From contig NZ_PCOC01000001.1 of NCBI RefSeq assembly GCF_002975205.1, positions 1,364,001 to 1,428,000 of the forward strand: a DNA stretch of 64,000 nt, given 5' to 3'. This DNA comes from Ochrobactrum vermis. GTDB lineage: Bacteria; Pseudomonadota; Alphaproteobacteria; Rhizobiales; Rhizobiaceae. The notes under the pieces were generated by a model. It had not been told where the DNA came from. It saw only the letters and a list, made by a program, of their open reading frames with translations, and did not search any database. The position numbers and the translations under genes were made by a program. The first letter of the stretch is position 1. Each line of letters begins with the position of its first letter. Shown here one piece after another: positions 17,758-27,107 of the stretch.

Positions 17758-18795
17758 TCAATCCATGCTGTCTTGAACGGACTCGGATTCGCCATTGGCG
17801 ACAACTTCGACTTCCTCGTTCTTGCCGGATGAAACCTTGAAATCCCGCTGATAGATGCGGTCCTTGTTCTTCGCGACGGCGACATAATCGCCTTCGATAA
17901 GGACCATCGACGAATAAGCGCCAGCACTTTCGCGTACCACGTCGCCAGAAGCGTTGAGGATAGACCACGACGTATCGGCAAGCGCTTCGCCGCCACGCTC
18001 ACGCACAAGTTTCAACGTCACTTCTGCGGCGCGGTGCTGGACGGTCGCCTCGGTCAGCTTTCCAGCTTCCACGCGAATGTCGGCACGAATGATGGCATTG
18101 GCTGAACCGTAGTTGGAAACAACATGATAGGTGCCGCTGTTGAGGCGGATGATCGTGTTCGGCTTGACGTCGGGCACAATCAGCGAACGGTCATTATTGT
18201 CCTCATCGGCATAGATCGAAAACCGCAGCAGATCGTCATTGATCTTGCCGTCATCCGGCAGAATCGCACTGAGTTTCATTCCACCGGCATCAAGCATCAT
18301 CACTTCATGACGAGTTGCATTGCCGACTGTAATCCGCTTGGTCGCGCCAGCGCGCCCGTAAGCAACATGCACCAGATAACTACCTTCCGGCAGATTGAAA
18401 ACAGCACTGCCGCCTTGTGCGCTTGCGATGAGTGGCAACTGACCGTCCGGCCCGACATCGGGCGAGAATACGCGCCATACAAGACCTGTCGGGATGTCAC
18501 CGCCACTGTCACTCAGTCGCGCCTTGAGATCGAGTTCACGCGTCTGAATGAGCGGATTGTTCTCCGGGCTGGATGGGGAGGCGTATGTGTTCAGTGTCGG
18601 AAGATCGAGCGGCGGCTGTGGCAGGTCCGGCAGGCCGGTCGTGGTGGTTTGCAACTGCGGAATATTTATCTCAGGATCAAGGCCCTGAGCCACTGATGGC
18701 ATCGCACTTGCTGCGAGCAAAATCGCTGAAAAAAGCGATCCGCCTAGCAAGATAATTTTTCTCTTTGGGTAAAACAGGTTCAAGCGATCCGACAT
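17758..18795 (-). CDS. Secreted protein of unknown function
   Basis: 345 residues. Signal sequence MSDRLNLFYPKRKIILLGG...AMPSVAQG suggests export. A proline-rich linker (TGLPDLPQPPLDLPTLN) follows. The remainder contains repeated beta-sandwich-like units with lines such as GSYLVHVAYGRAGATKRITV, GTYHVVSNYGSANAIIRADI and GDYVAVAKNKDRIYQRDFKV, each ending in a strand. They look like three carboxypeptidase-regulatory-like or Big-type repeats. ATG at 18795 is chosen; an upstream in-frame TTG (18837) would add 14 residues before the signal. I do not recognise a function. It is probably the first intact chromosomal gene right of the mobile elements. Confidence 0.75.
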   Translation of the reverse strand: MSDRLNLFYPKRKIILLGGSLFSAILLAASAMPSVAQGLDPEINIPQLQTTTTGLPDLPQPPLDLPTLNTYASPSSPENNPLIQTRELDLKARLSDSGGDIPTGLVWRVFSPDVGPDGQLPLIASAQGGSAVFNLPEGSYLVHVAYGRAGATKRITVGNATRHEVMMLDAGGMKLSAILPDDGKINDDLLRFSIYADEDNNDRSLIVPDVKPNTIIRLNSGTYHVVSNYGSANAIIRADIRVEAGKLTEATVQHRAAEVTLKLVRERGGEALADTSWSILNASGDVVRESAGAYSSMVLIEGDYVAVAKNKDRIYQRDFKVSSGKNEEVEVVANGESESVQDSMD

Positions 18796-18984
18796 GCTGT
18801 ATTTTTGATCCCATGCGGGTGGCGAATTCAAGGCCAAATCGTTTCCAGCACCAGCATTTTTCCAACTTCTGTCGATTAATCGATTCCAGAATTTTGACTT
18901 TACAGTTTGGATGCGACGGGCGAGAAGAAGCAGCTTCCGAAAAAGTGGAGCAAGATAAGCAGTATTTTAATAACGAGGTTATCC

Positions 18985-19572
18985 GTGGCCCATCCGGTGT
19001 TCGATTTTCTGGCACAGCGCAGTTCTACCCCGATTTCAGCTATTTCCGAGCCAGCTCCTGAAGGCGAGGAACTTGCAGCCCTGCTGAAAGTTGCAGCACG
19101 TGTGCCTGACCATGGACGCCTGACACCCTGGCGCTTCATCCTTTATCGCGGCGACGCGCGCCTCAAAGTCGGAGAGTATCTGGCCCGGCGTGCTGAAGAA
19201 ATCGAAGGCCCTATGCCTGAAGGGCGCAAGGAAAAAGAACAGACTCGCTTTTCGCGCGCGCCGCTGGTCATCGGCGTTGTGTCATCGCCGGTCGCACATG
19301 AACGCATCCCGGAATGGGAACAATTTCTTTCCGCCGGAGCCGTAGCGATGAACCTGTGCACGGCGGCCAATGCGCTTGGATATGCCAGCAACTGGATTAC
19401 CAACTGGTATTCGGACGATGCGACGGCCCGTGCCTTGCTGGGGCTGGCGCCCAATGAGCGCGTAGCCGGGTTTGTCCATATCGGAACGGCTGAAAACAGG
19501 ATGCCCGAGCGTCCGAGAGCCGATATGGATAAGATCGTCACCGAATATACCGGCCCATGGGTGCAAGCTTAG
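18985..19572 (+). CDS. Nitroreductase-family FMN protein
   Basis: 195 residues of the short nitroreductase fold, a dimeric NAD(P)H/FMN oxidoreductase. The FMN-binding start is RSSTPISAI, followed by LLKVAARVPDHGRLTPWRF, the pattern of the YdjA/RutE-like subgroup. The C-terminal part GLAPNERVAGFVHIGTAENR is typical. GTG at 18985 is preferred: CGAGG lies 6-7 bases upstream and the conserved protein starts here, whereas the longer frame from 18907 adds 26 unusual residues. It is followed 40 bp later by a flavin-reductase gene on the same strand. Confidence 0.85.
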   Translation: MAHPVFDFLAQRSSTPISAISEPAPEGEELAALLKVAARVPDHGRLTPWRFILYRGDARLKVGEYLARRAEEIEGPMPEGRKEKEQTRFSRAPLVIGVVSSPVAHERIPEWEQFLSAGAVAMNLCTAANALGYASNWITNWYSDDATARALLGLAPNERVAGFVHIGTAENRMPERPRADMDKIVTEYTGPWVQA

Positions 19573-19612
19573 ACCTGACTTCAAAAACGCTTGCTAATTT
19601 ACGGATAGATAT

Positions 19613-20224
19613 ATGTTTTACGAGCCAAGAGAAGGGCATCCGCTGCCCCATAATCCGTTCAAGGCAATCGTTGCCCCTCGGCCTATCGGCTGGATCGGAA
19701 CGCGATCGAAAGACGGCGCCGTCAATCTCGCGCCCTATTCCTTCTTCAACGCTGTCTGTGACACGCCGCCTATGGTCATGTTTTCATCAAGCGGTGCAAA
19801 GGATAGCGTTTCATTCATCGAAGAAACCGGCGAGTTCACGGCAAATCTGGTAAGTGACCATTTGAAAACGCAGATGAATGCATCATCTGTCAACGCGCCT
19901 CGCGGGATCAGCGAGTTCGAATATGCCGGGCTCACCAAGGCACCAAGCAGGCTCATTGCTGCTCCGCGCGTCAAGGAAGCCTATGCTGCTCTTGAATGTG
20001 TCGCGGTTGAAATCAAGCGACTGCGGGACAAAGAAAGTAGGCTGACCGACAATTATATGGTGATCGGTGAGGTTGTCGGTGTTCATATCGACGAGCAGGT
20101 GCTGACCGACGGTCTCATCGACATCTCGAAAGCCAGGCCTGTGAGCAGACTTGGCTATATGGATTTTGGTACAACGGAAAGCGTCTATCAGATGTTCCGG
20201 CCGAAATGGGAAGATGAGAAATAA
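19613..20224 (+). CDS. Flavin reductase-like FMN-binding protein
   Basis: 203 residues of the split-barrel FMN-binding family (DIM6/NTAB type). The start is HPLPHNPFKAIVAPRPIGWIG, followed by DGAVNLAPYSFFNAVCDTPP and GEFTANLVSDHLKTQM. The C-terminal half ends RPVSRLGYMDFGTTESVYQM. Such proteins bind FMN and use NAD(P)H, some to feed monooxygenases, but the substrate is not evident. It probably forms a two-gene unit with the nitroreductase upstream. Confidence 0.85.
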   Translation: MFYEPREGHPLPHNPFKAIVAPRPIGWIGTRSKDGAVNLAPYSFFNAVCDTPPMVMFSSSGAKDSVSFIEETGEFTANLVSDHLKTQMNASSVNAPRGISEFEYAGLTKAPSRLIAAPRVKEAYAALECVAVEIKRLRDKESRLTDNYMVIGEVVGVHIDEQVLTDGLIDISKARPVSRLGYMDFGTTESVYQMFRPKWEDEK

Positions 20225-20234
20225 GCGCTGACAA

Positions 20235-20333
20235 AGCATTTCCAGCAAAAGTGTGAAACGGTTTTGCGTTTGGAAATGCGGAAAACAAACAGTTCGAGCG
20301 GTTCTGACTATTCTATCAAAACGGGAACCGCTC
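20235..20333. repeat. Bru-RS-like palindromic intergenic repeat
   Basis: Two hairpins in tandem: GCATTTCC (20236-20243) with GGAAATGC (20272-20279), and GAGCGGTTC (20296-20304) with GAACCGCTC (20325-20333). The layout, about 100 bp long and between converging genes, matches the palindromic repeats common in Brucella and related genomes (recalled, not searched). The second hairpin may also terminate mazG. Confidence 0.7.
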
Positions 20334-20337
20334 TAAC

Positions 20338-21162
20338 TCACAGCCCTTTTTTCTTGGCTTGACCCCAGATTGCTTCCATCTCATCGAGGGTCGCGGCATC
20401 CAGATCGCTTCCGGTTTCACCGAGCGTCTTTTCGATGAAATGAAAACGCCGCTTGAACTTCTCATTGGCGGCGACGAGCGCGGTTTCCGCATCGATTTCG
20501 AGATGGCGGCCCAGATTGACCATGGCAAACAGCAGGTCGCCATATTCTTCCTCGATATTCGCAGGTTCCTGCGCCGCCATTGCTTCTTTCAGCTCTGCGG
20601 TTTCCTCGGCAATCTTGTCGAGGATTGGTGCTGCCTCAGACCAGTCAAAGCCGACTTTCGCAGCTTTCTGTTGAAGCTTCAGGGCACGAAGCAGGGCAGG
20701 GAAGGCTTGCGGAATATCATCCAGAAAACCACTCTTGTCAGCCGCTTCAAGCCCGAGTTTTGCCCGTCGTTCGGCTCGCTCGGCCTTTTCTTCGGCCTTG
20801 ATGCGGTTCCATGAACCCTTGGCCATGCCAGCGCTTTTTGCTTCAGCATCGCCAAAGACGTGCGGATGACGTCGTATCATCTTGTGGGTGATGGCTTCGA
20901 CAACGTCACCGAATGCAAAGCTGCCCTGTTCTTCAGCCATGCGCGAGTGAAACACCACCTGCAACAAAAGATCGCCAAGCTCTTCGCGCAGATCGTCCAT
21001 ATCGTTGCGCTCGATTGCGTCGAGGACTTCATATGTTTCCTCAAGCGTATAGGGCATGATGGATTGGAAGCTTTGTTCCACATCCCATGGACAGCCGGTT
21101 TCAGGATCGCGGAGCGCTGCCATGATTTCCAGCAAGTGATCGATATTGCGGGATGGTTTCAT
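20338..21162 (-). CDS. mazG: Nucleoside triphosphate pyrophosphohydrolase MazG
   Basis: 274-residue enzyme that hydrolyses nucleoside triphosphates to monophosphates and pyrophosphate (house-cleaning). It has two MazG domains. The N-terminal one shows MAALRDPETGCPWDVEQSFQ and ETYEVLDAI, with EELGDLLLQVVFHSRMAEE as the metal-binding helix pair. The C-terminal one shows EETAELKEAM and EEYGDLLFAMVNLGRHL. It ends close to the palindromic repeat. The KKG-rich end is usual in alphaproteobacterial copies. Confidence 0.95.
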   Translation of the reverse strand: MKPSRNIDHLLEIMAALRDPETGCPWDVEQSFQSIMPYTLEETYEVLDAIERNDMDDLREELGDLLLQVVFHSRMAEEQGSFAFGDVVEAITHKMIRRHPHVFGDAEAKSAGMAKGSWNRIKAEEKAERAERRAKLGLEAADKSGFLDDIPQAFPALLRALKLQQKAAKVGFDWSEAAPILDKIAEETAELKEAMAAQEPANIEEEYGDLLFAMVNLGRHLEIDAETALVAANEKFKRRFHFIEKTLGETGSDLDAATLDEMEAIWGQAKKKGL

Positions 21163-21305
21163 CTTCGCTCCATCAAACTTGGCTAATCCGTGGCTGTCAA
21201 TTCGAGAGAATCGCGCCGGATGGCTTGAAGTCTGTTACTGATTTTGCATAGTCAGCCGGGGATCGCACATCGGGGCGGTATGTTCAACAAGCGGATACAT
21301 AAACG

Positions 21306-22313
21306 ATGACAATTCTTGTGACTGGCGGCGCGGGCTATATCGGCTCGCACACCTGTGTTCAGCTCATCGAGGCAGGCCACGACGTGGTTGTGGTCGACAA
21401 TTTTGACAATAGCCACCCGGAAGCCCTGCATCGCATCGAACAGATTACAGGGCGCGCGCCACGCCGCGAATCCGGAGATATCCGCGATCGCGCCTTTCTG
21501 GAACAAGTGATCAGGCGTCATAAATGCACTGCCGTCATTCACTTTGCCGGTCTGAAAGCCGTTGGGGAATCGAGCGAAAAGCCGATGCTTTATTATGATT
21601 GCAACGTAGTGGGCACGCTGCGGCTGTTGCAAGCCATGGAAGCAACCGGAGTCAAGACACTGGTTTTCAGCTCATCCGCCACGGTTTACGGCGATCCGCA
21701 AAAATTGCCAATCACCGAGGACCAGCCACTGTCGGCAACGAACCCCTATGGTCGAACGAAGCTCGTCATCGAAGACATGCTTCGCGACCTCTACAATGGC
21801 GACAATAGCTGGAAGATCGCTATCCTGCGTTATTTCAACCCGGTTGGCGCACATGAGAGCGGCCTTATCGGCGAAGATCCAAAGGGTATTCCGAACAATC
21901 TGATGCCGATCATCGCTCAGGTCGCCACTGGCCGTCGCGAAAAACTGAATGTCTGGGGCAATGACTATCCGACACCCGATGGCACCGGCGTTCGCGACTA
22001 TATCCATGTAGTGGATCTGGCCGCAGGCCATCTGAAGGCACTCAAGAAGCTTGATGAGCCGCAATGCTTCTCGGTCAATCTCGGCACGGGGCAGGGCTAT
22101 AGCGTTCTCGATGTCGTCAAGGCTTTCGAACATGTTTCGAACCGTGAGATCAAATACGAGATTGCGCCGCGCCGTCCGGGTGACGTGGCCGAGTGCTATG
22201 CCGACCCTACTTTTGCCCAGAATTTCCTTGGCTGGTCGGCAGAGAAGAACCTGCGCGAGATGTGCCAGGATATATGGCACTGGCAATCGAAGAACCCCAA
22301 CGGCTATGAATGA
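21306..22313 (+). CDS. galE: UDP-glucose 4-epimerase
   Basis: 335-residue short-chain dehydrogenase/reductase-fold enzyme interconverting UDP-glucose and UDP-galactose for envelope polysaccharides. NAD-binding GGAGYIGSHT at residues 7-16, DNFDNSHPEAL, SSSATVYGDP and the catalytic Tyr/Lys pair in NPYGRTKLV are all present. YFNPVGAH and the C-terminal RRPGDVAECYADPTFA are typical of GalE. The length is normal. Confidence 0.95.
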   Translation: MTILVTGGAGYIGSHTCVQLIEAGHDVVVVDNFDNSHPEALHRIEQITGRAPRRESGDIRDRAFLEQVIRRHKCTAVIHFAGLKAVGESSEKPMLYYDCNVVGTLRLLQAMEATGVKTLVFSSSATVYGDPQKLPITEDQPLSATNPYGRTKLVIEDMLRDLYNGDNSWKIAILRYFNPVGAHESGLIGEDPKGIPNNLMPIIAQVATGRREKLNVWGNDYPTPDGTGVRDYIHVVDLAAGHLKALKKLDEPQCFSVNLGTGQGYSVLDVVKAFEHVSNREIKYEIAPRRPGDVAECYADPTFAQNFLGWSAEKNLREMCQDIWHWQSKNPNGYE

Positions 22314-22385
22314 GCCGAACCGGGCGAAATAGCCTTATGAATGAAGCGGGCGTCGCATTCCGCGATGCCTGCAAGATTGGACGAT

Positions 22386-23375
22386 ATGATGCGTTTCCTG
22401 CCTGACAAATTCACCAGCATGCTGATCGTGACCATTCTGATTGCGTCCGTGCTTCCCGTGCACGGTGACTTTGCAGACTGGTTTGCATTGGCGACGAAAT
22501 TTGCTGTCGGGCTGCTGTTCTTCCTTCACGGAGCACGGCTCTCGCGCGAGGCCGTGGTTGCAGGCATAACGCACTGGAGACTGCATCTGGCGGTACTCTC
22601 TTCGACATTCATCCTTTTCCCGATTCTTGGCCTGATGGCAGGCTGGACAGTTCCAGGCTTGTCGCAGTCAGCCTTCTATACCGGTATCCTCTTTCTCTGT
22701 GTCCTGCCTTCTACGGTTCAGTCGTCCATCGCCTTTACCTCGATAGCTGGAGGCAATGTTTCGGCGGCAATCGTATCGGCTTCCGCATCGAATATTTTCG
22801 GCATGTTCCTCACTCCGCTGCTGGTCGGCCTGTTGTTCGCGGTAAAAGGCGGCGGCGGGATATCGATCGATGCGCTGGAATCCATCCTGCTGCAATTGCT
22901 TGCTCCATTCGTGCTCGGGCAGATCCTGCAGCCATTGATCGGCAACTTCATGAGACGCCACAGCAAAGCGCTTGGCTTTGTTGACCGGGGCTCGATCCTG
23001 ATGGTTGTTTATCTGGCTTTCAGTGAAGCGGTGGTCGAAGGCCTTTGGCGCACCGTTTCGTGGGAGGATCTCGGCATGATGGTCGGCGTCAATATCATTT
23101 TGCTCGTCGCTGTGCTGCTCGCCACATGGTACGGCAGCAAATGGCTCGGCTTCAACCGTCCTGATCGCATAACCATCATGTTCTGCGGATCAAAGAAGAG
23201 CCTTGCCAGCGGTGCGCCGATGGCAAGCGCAATTTTCGCCGGCGCGAATGTGGGCAGCATCGTTTTGCCATTGATGCTCTTTCACCAGATCCAGCTTATG
23301 GCCTGTGCAGTGATTGCACGAAAACTTGCGGATCATAAGGGCCATGAAGACCGCATTACCGCTGCTGCGGAGTAA
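22386..23375 (+). CDS. Bile acid:sodium symporter-like transporter (YfeH type)
   Basis: About 329 residues with nine or ten hydrophobic segments and no extramembrane domain. MRFLPDKFTSMLIVTILIAS, AVGLLFFLHGARLSREAV and the FCGSKKSLASGAPMASAIF motif near the C-terminus are characteristic of the SBF-like (PF13593) branch. Substrate unknown. The frame is open from an ATG at 22341, but family members begin near 22386-22389, so the start is uncertain by 15 residues. Confidence 0.8.
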   Translation: MMRFLPDKFTSMLIVTILIASVLPVHGDFADWFALATKFAVGLLFFLHGARLSREAVVAGITHWRLHLAVLSSTFILFPILGLMAGWTVPGLSQSAFYTGILFLCVLPSTVQSSIAFTSIAGGNVSAAIVSASASNIFGMFLTPLLVGLLFAVKGGGGISIDALESILLQLLAPFVLGQILQPLIGNFMRRHSKALGFVDRGSILMVVYLAFSEAVVEGLWRTVSWEDLGMMVGVNIILLVAVLLATWYGSKWLGFNRPDRITIMFCGSKKSLASGAPMASAIFAGANVGSIVLPLMLFHQIQLMACAVIARKLADHKGHEDRITAAAE

Positions 23376-23376
23376 G

Positions 23377-23406
23377 GCGCTCGACAAAAGCGAGTGCTCT
23401 ATTTTT
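23377..23406 (+). terminator. Terminator after the symporter gene
   Basis: GCGCTCG pairs with CGAGTGC (one G-T pair) around ACAAAAG, followed by TCTATTTTT. It overlaps the 3' end of the opposite-strand gene. Confidence 0.65.
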
Positions 23407-24199
23407 CGGGAAACAGGAACGTCGTTACGAAGCGGGCGCCCCATTTGGGTCCGTCCGATGGTGCTTCAGCATAATATCGCGCGGACGCACCGATGCTGAC
23501 CCGTTGTTCGCCAAACTTGAAGACCTTCGATATGCCCGCATTGATCGGCACGGTCCATTGCTCGGAAGTCCAGTCAAAGGATGATTCCGACGATAGATTC
23601 AGCGCTGTCGTGTCGGGAAACGTATAAGTGAGAAACGGCTGGATAAAGCTCTGGCTCACAGCTTCACGGTCGCTGCGCCCGGCATAGGACCATATATGAT
23701 TGGCCAACGCGCCATAGGTCCAGCCGCCATGCTGTTTAAGAATGACACCTGTCGGGCCAGCACCCCATTTGCCAGTGCCAAGCTCGCTGCTGGTGGCGGT
23801 TGGCCAAAGGAATACCGGACCGACACCCCAGGTTATGCCGCCCACAGACTGGACAGGTGAAAAGAAGAAGCTCTGCTCGGTGTCACTCAAGCCAAAACGA
23901 TTGTCAAAACCGGCTGCGGGAGCCTGCTGATAAACGACTGGAACAATTGTGCGGACAATGAGATTCCAGTCTTCGTTCAGCGAAAACGGAATAACAGGCT
24001 GAATGTTGAGTGTGTATCGGTAGGAGTCATTGGGACCAAAGCAACAGTCGTAATTGCTCTGGAAAGGGACACTGATAAGACTGGAGATGGGATTGGCGAG
24101 TTTCTTGGCAATTTCCTGGTCTGCGTCAGCTCGCGCATGAGTAATACCAGATATGACAGCCATTGAAAGGATGACCGATTTCAAAACAGAACGACGCAC
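23399..24199 (-). CDS. Outer-membrane beta-barrel / transporter-like protein
   Basis: 266 residues with a signal peptide ending THARA. The mature part has paired strands ending in aromatic residues (WNLIVRTIVPVVYQ, QSFFFSPVQSVGGITWGVGPVFLWPTATS) and the terminal RFVTTFLFPEK. SELGTGKWGAGPTGVILKQHGGW matches the pattern LGAGKWQAGLAGVAIAPQSWG in the transposon-borne barrel at 8384-9172, so both belong to one family. An N-terminal Cys pair (YDCCFG) is unusual for a barrel. Function unknown; annotated as a transporter in the family without firm evidence. Confidence 0.75.
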   Translation of the reverse strand: MRRSVLKSVILSMAVISGITHARADADQEIAKKLANPISSLISVPFQSNYDCCFGPNDSYRYTLNIQPVIPFSLNEDWNLIVRTIVPVVYQQAPAAGFDNRFGLSDTEQSFFFSPVQSVGGITWGVGPVFLWPTATSSELGTGKWGAGPTGVILKQHGGWTYGALANHIWSYAGRSDREAVSQSFIQPFLTYTFPDTTALNLSSESSFDWTSEQWTVPINAGISKVFKFGEQRVSIGASARYYAEAPSDGPKWGARFVTTFLFPEK

Positions 24200-24529
24200 A
24201 TAAGCCTCATCATTATTTTAAAATACAACAATATAAGAAAACGGATAACAATCATACGTTATCATTACGACTGTAATTTTCCATTTAATACTTCAATTAT
24301 TCACAGGTATGGAATGTTATATTCAACATCTCTTTAATAGATAAGGAAAATAAACGTGCCACTTGGCGCTTGATAGAACATCGGGATCAGCGTAGGAGAG
24401 CGGGCAGGGGCTCCGCTCCCGTGATTGCGGGTTTCTGGTCCTCATGTCGAAATATGTTCTAACGAGATTTGCGCAGTTGTTGCGCTGTCTTTCACATTCA
24501 TCTGTGCGAGACAGGAAAGGCAGAAATCA
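24200..24529. other. AT-rich intergenic region between divergent genes
   Basis: About 330 bp, distinctly AT-rich from 24205 to 24350, presumably holding promoters for both flanking genes. No hairpin, RNA or stress-sigma motif was recognised. An in-frame extension of the downstream methyltransferase into this region is not supported. Confidence 0.5.
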
Positions 24530-25360
24530 ATGGCTGAGGACGAAAAGCAGGCTTTTGATCAGGAAGCGCTTGCAGAAGCCTATAACCGGGCACTTGCGCT
24601 GGAAAAGGCCGGTGATTTCGATGCCGCTGCCAAGGCCTATGAAGACGTGCTGCGGATCGATCCTGAGGATCACGGCGGCGCTGCTGTGCGGCTTGCCAGC
24701 ATGGGACGCGGCGCTGTTCCGCTCAAGGCACCGGATGCCTACGTGTCAACGCTTTTCGATCAACATGCCGAAATGTTCGATACGATCCTTGTCGATCAGC
24801 TCGGTTACGACGTTCCGTTGCAGTTGCGCGAAATGCTCCTTGAGATGAATGGAGAGTTTTTCGCAGAACGCATGCTTGATCTGGGTTGCGGTACAGGGCT
24901 ATCCGCCGATGCACTCGATGATATGGCTGAACACAAGACCGGCGTCGATATTTCCGAGAACATGATAGAGGTCGCTTACGAAAAAGGCGATTATCATGCG
25001 CTGTTCGTCGGCGAAGCTGTACGTTTCCTCGAAACCACCGACGAACCGGATTGGGATCTGATTATCGCCACGGACGTTCTGCCTTATATGGGCGAACTCG
25101 ACAAATTTTTCGCCGGCGTTGCCGCACATCTGGCGTCGGGCGGACATTTCGGCTTTTCCAGTGAGACGCTCGATGATGCGAGACTTGCCGGTCGTGTATT
25201 CATGGTCGGCGACTATCAGCGTTTTGCCCACGCACAATCCTATGTGCGCGCAATGCTCGACAATCACGGAATGGACTGTGTGCGGTGCAACGATATTGTC
25301 GTGCGCAGCGAACAAGGATCACCGGTTCCAGGACATCTCTATGTCGCTCGGCGCAGATGA
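24530..25360 (+). CDS. TPR-containing SAM-dependent methyltransferase
   Basis: 276 residues. The N-terminus holds a TPR-like helix pair (NRALALEKAGDFDAAAKAYEDVLRIDPED). A class I methyltransferase domain follows: motif I MLDLGCGTGLSADAL (about residues 105-120), GVDISENMIEVA, and DLIIATDVLPYMGELDKFF. It resembles a family found widely in Rhizobiales; the methyl acceptor is unknown. ATG at 24530 follows AGGAAAGG. The frame is open 35 codons further upstream, but that stretch lies in the intergenic region and lacks conservation signs. Confidence 0.85.
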   Translation: MAEDEKQAFDQEALAEAYNRALALEKAGDFDAAAKAYEDVLRIDPEDHGGAAVRLASMGRGAVPLKAPDAYVSTLFDQHAEMFDTILVDQLGYDVPLQLREMLLEMNGEFFAERMLDLGCGTGLSADALDDMAEHKTGVDISENMIEVAYEKGDYHALFVGEAVRFLETTDEPDWDLIIATDVLPYMGELDKFFAGVAAHLASGGHFGFSSETLDDARLAGRVFMVGDYQRFAHAQSYVRAMLDNHGMDCVRCNDIVVRSEQGSPVPGHLYVARRR

Positions 25361-25497
25361 CAATCCGGGTTCCAATCGAGCCCAAAGAAGCGCGGTTCTC
25401 GACGACAGTTTGACAGCTATCGCGATGTTCTCCAGTCACGCTCACATCAATTAGTTCCATAATCTATCTTATGCAATCGATGTATGTAGGGGCTATT

Positions 25498-25533
25498 TAG
25501 TAATGCGACAGTTGGGCCAGTTAGAGATGCGAC
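25498..25533. repeat. Left inverted repeat of the ISNCY-type element
   Basis: 36 bp containing ATGCGAC twice in direct orientation, separated by a segment with GGGCCAG. The second copy is part of a small palindrome GCGACGTGTCGC, a likely transposase-binding arrangement. Confidence 0.7.
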
Positions 25534-25625
25534 GTGTCGCCTCTTGAGGTGCTGGTCAATGTCAACGTTGGAGGCAAGGATGACGATCTTCAGTCTGGTT
25601 GAGACCATGAGCGGTTGGAGTCGTC

Positions 25626-27047
25626 ATGCCCTGTTTGATCACCATGTCGCAGAAAGAATTGCATCGCCTCGAAGTCGTCCAGAAGATCCGTGATCTACGC
25701 CTGAGCGTTGTCCAGGCGGCTGAGCTGCTTGGCCTCAGTCGAAGTCAGGTTCACAGGCTGCTGCAAGCCTATGACCGGGATGGTCCAGCTGGCCTCGTTT
25801 CCAAGAAGCGATCGCGTCCGAGCAACCGGCGTCACAGCGAGGATTTCCGTAATATGGCGCTGGACCTGATCCGCGAACGCTATCTGGATTTCGGTCCGAC
25901 GCTGGCGCGCGAGAAGCTGATCGAACTGCACCGGATCTCTGTTGCCAAGGAGACGCTGCGGCAATGGATGACCGAGGCCGGCATCTGGATCTCGCGCCGG
26001 GAACGCAAGAAACGGGTTTTCCAGCCACGCGGCCGGCGCGACTGCTTTGTCGAACTGGTGCAGATCGACGGCTCGCATCACTGGTGGTTCGAGAACCGCG
26101 GCCCCAAATGCGCCCTGCTCGTCTACATCGATGACGCCACCGGCAAGCTCTTGCATCTTCGCTTTGCCGGATCGGAAAATACGTTCGACTATCTGCATGC
26201 GACGAAGGCTTATCTGCAGCAATGGGGCAAGCCGCTGGCTTTCTACAGCGACAAGCATGGCGTTTTCCGCTCGCTCCATGCGTCGAAGAAAGACCGGGCG
26301 AGCGGTCTGACGCAGTTCGGCCGGGCGCTTTACGAGCTCAACATCGACATCATCTGTGCCAATACCCCACAGGCCAAAGGCCGTGTGGAACGTGCCAACC
26401 AGACGCTGCAGGATCGGCTGGTCAAGGAGATGCGGCTGCGCGGCATCGACACGATCGAGGCCGCCAATGCCTATGCCACTGAGTTCATTATGGATTTCAA
26501 CACTCGCTTCGGCAAGCAACCACGCAATCCGAAGGACATGCACCGGCCACTGGCCGAGCATGAGAACCTTGATGGCGCCATGTGCCGCAAGGAAGTCCGC
26601 ACCCTTTCGCAGTCATTGACGCTGCGCTACGACAAGGTGCTGTTCATTCTCGACCCGACCGAGATTTCCAGGCCATTGGCGGGCCAGAAGGTGATCGTCT
26701 GCGATTATCCGGACGGCCGGCTCGAGATCATGCACAAGAGCTTTTCCCTGCCCTACAGAACCTTCGACACGTTGCGCTCGGTGCATCGTGCGGAGGTTGT
26801 CGATAACAAGCGGCTGGACGACATGCTGTCAATTGTCGCCGAGATGCAAGCTGGACGCGAAGAGAAACGGAGCGGCCCGCGCCGAACAGGTCAGACAAAC
26901 CATATGTTTGGCATACGCGATGGCAGCGTCGGTAATGGTTATCAGAAACGTGGGCGCAAGCCGGGACGCAGGACCGATTTCATGAACGATCCGGAGGTCA
27001 TTGCCAGACGTGAGAAGGCGCTGGCGCGAATAGAAGCTGGGAAATGA
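25626..27047 (+). CDS. ISNCY (IS1202-type) transposase
   Basis: 473 residues. The N-terminal helix-turn-helix is LSVVQAAELLGLSRSQVHRL, with a second one around LAREKLIELHRISVAKETLR. The integrase-like DDE core has the first Asp in LVQIDGSHHWWFENRG, the second in LAFYSDKHGVFR and the Glu in AKGRVERANQTLQD. The basic C-terminal tail includes QKRGRKPGRRTDF. The gene is full length and uninterrupted, so the element may be active. GGAG lies 5 bases before the ATG at 25626; MSQKELHRL at 25644, where many relatives begin, is an alternative. Confidence 0.9.
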   Translation: MPCLITMSQKELHRLEVVQKIRDLRLSVVQAAELLGLSRSQVHRLLQAYDRDGPAGLVSKKRSRPSNRRHSEDFRNMALDLIRERYLDFGPTLAREKLIELHRISVAKETLRQWMTEAGIWISRRERKKRVFQPRGRRDCFVELVQIDGSHHWWFENRGPKCALLVYIDDATGKLLHLRFAGSENTFDYLHATKAYLQQWGKPLAFYSDKHGVFRSLHASKKDRASGLTQFGRALYELNIDIICANTPQAKGRVERANQTLQDRLVKEMRLRGIDTIEAANAYATEFIMDFNTRFGKQPRNPKDMHRPLAEHENLDGAMCRKEVRTLSQSLTLRYDKVLFILDPTEISRPLAGQKVIVCDYPDGRLEIMHKSFSLPYRTFDTLRSVHRAEVVDNKRLDDMLSIVAEMQAGREEKRSGPRRTGQTNHMFGIRDGSVGNGYQKRGRKPGRRTDFMNDPEVIARREKALARIEAGK

Positions 27048-27107
27048 GGTTGACCAACGCGGGCATTATATGCTGGAGAGCCCGAACATTTTTCGTATAC
27101 TCACTCC

